Source: Angustibacter sp. Root456
GTDB lineage: Bacteria > Actinomycetota > Actinomycetes > Actinomycetales > Angustibacteraceae
Reading direction: 5' to 3'
Assembly: GCF_001426435.1 (NCBI RefSeq)
Contig: NZ_LMER01000014.1
Span: forward strand, 198,458-262,457
Length of the DNA stretch: 64,000 nt
Below, one piece after another: positions 63,966-64,000 of this stretch. The position numbers and the translations under genes were made by a program. How positions within the stretch are numbered: the stretch's first letter is position 1; each line of letters begins with the position of its first letter. A model generated the notes under the pieces. That model was not told the origin of the DNA, did not search any database, and saw only the letters and a list, made by a program, of their open reading frames with translations.

Positions 63966-64000
63966 GGCGCGGTCGGGAGCGTACTGCTCCCGACCGCGCC
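63966..64000 (-). terminator. Strong hairpin upstream of livH
   Basis: A perfect 15-bp stem (63966-63980 with 63986-64000) with a GTACT loop, 26 bp before livH and reaching the window edge. Probably terminates or attenuates the transcript of the gene beyond the edge, likely the liv binding protein. Confidence 0.7.

Overview
The window is a stretch of high-GC actinobacterial core chromosome, densely packed and with no recognisable mobile elements, rRNA, tRNA or CRISPR. Lineage markers are WhiA, RbpA, OpcA, an acVLRF1-type release-factor paralogue, a mycothiol-dependent maleylpyruvate isomerase-like protein, a CoaE-GrpB fusion and the actinobacterial tkt-tal-pgi-zwf-opcA-pgl operon. The genus cannot be fixed from sequence alone.

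Layout, left to right. 1-3.0 kb: an ABC-2 exporter with a LolA-like secreted protein. 3.1-4.2 kb: two small genes. 4.2-11.6 kb: the SUF iron-sulfur operon on the minus strand, reading sufR-sufB-sufD-Rieske ferredoxin-sufC-sufS-sufU-sufT-acVLRF1. 11.7-15.6 kb: a second ABC-2 exporter, then heme A synthase (ctaA) and heme O synthase (ctaB) facing each other. 15.7-24.5 kb: the pentose-phosphate operon tkt-tal-pgi-zwf-opcA-pgl, joined by 4-nt overlaps from tal onward, then a DinB-superfamily gene. 25.3-37.6 kb, minus strand: uvrA-Rieske-uvrC, rapZ-yvcK-whiA, gap-pgk-tpiA, secG and rbpA. 37.7-40.9 kb: maleylpyruvate isomerase-like, GH15 and metallo-beta-lactamase-fold genes. 40.9-45.4 kb: TerC, uvrB and coaE-grpB. 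45.6-50.2 kb: rpsA, a phosphotransferase and a solute-binding/VWA protein. 50.4-60.2 kb: a methyltransferase, a large secreted heptad-repeat protein, an alpha/beta-hydrolase lipoprotein, polA, a GNAT enzyme and DUF554. 60.3-64 kb: livF-livG-livM-livH of a branched-chain amino-acid type importer whose binding-protein gene would lie just past the right edge. No gene-free stretch exceeds 300 bp; the longest is 50173-50439.

The most interesting signals are regulatory. (1) Elements resembling the mycobacterial LexA-independent DNA-damage promoter (RecA-NDp, bound by PafBC; TTGTCRGTG-N8-TAnnnT) precede uvrA (perfect match), uvrB and polA (one mismatch each), and more weakly the DinB-superfamily gene. 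All have the N8 spacing, and the last three put the start codon at the predicted transcript 5' end. (2) A yybP-ykoY manganese riboswitch precedes terC; the 3' strand of its P1 stem can pair either with the 5' P1 strand or with the terC Shine-Dalgarno. (3) A CACAA-N5-TTGTG palindrome overlaps both the -10 and the start codon of sufR, whose product has the complete four-cysteine Fe-S spacing. (4) OpcA and UvrA both end in lysine-rich, histone-H1-like tails encoded by in-frame tandem repeats (12 bp and 15 bp units). Together they suggest a leaderless, damage-inducible repair regulon plus metal and Fe-S homeostasis circuits.
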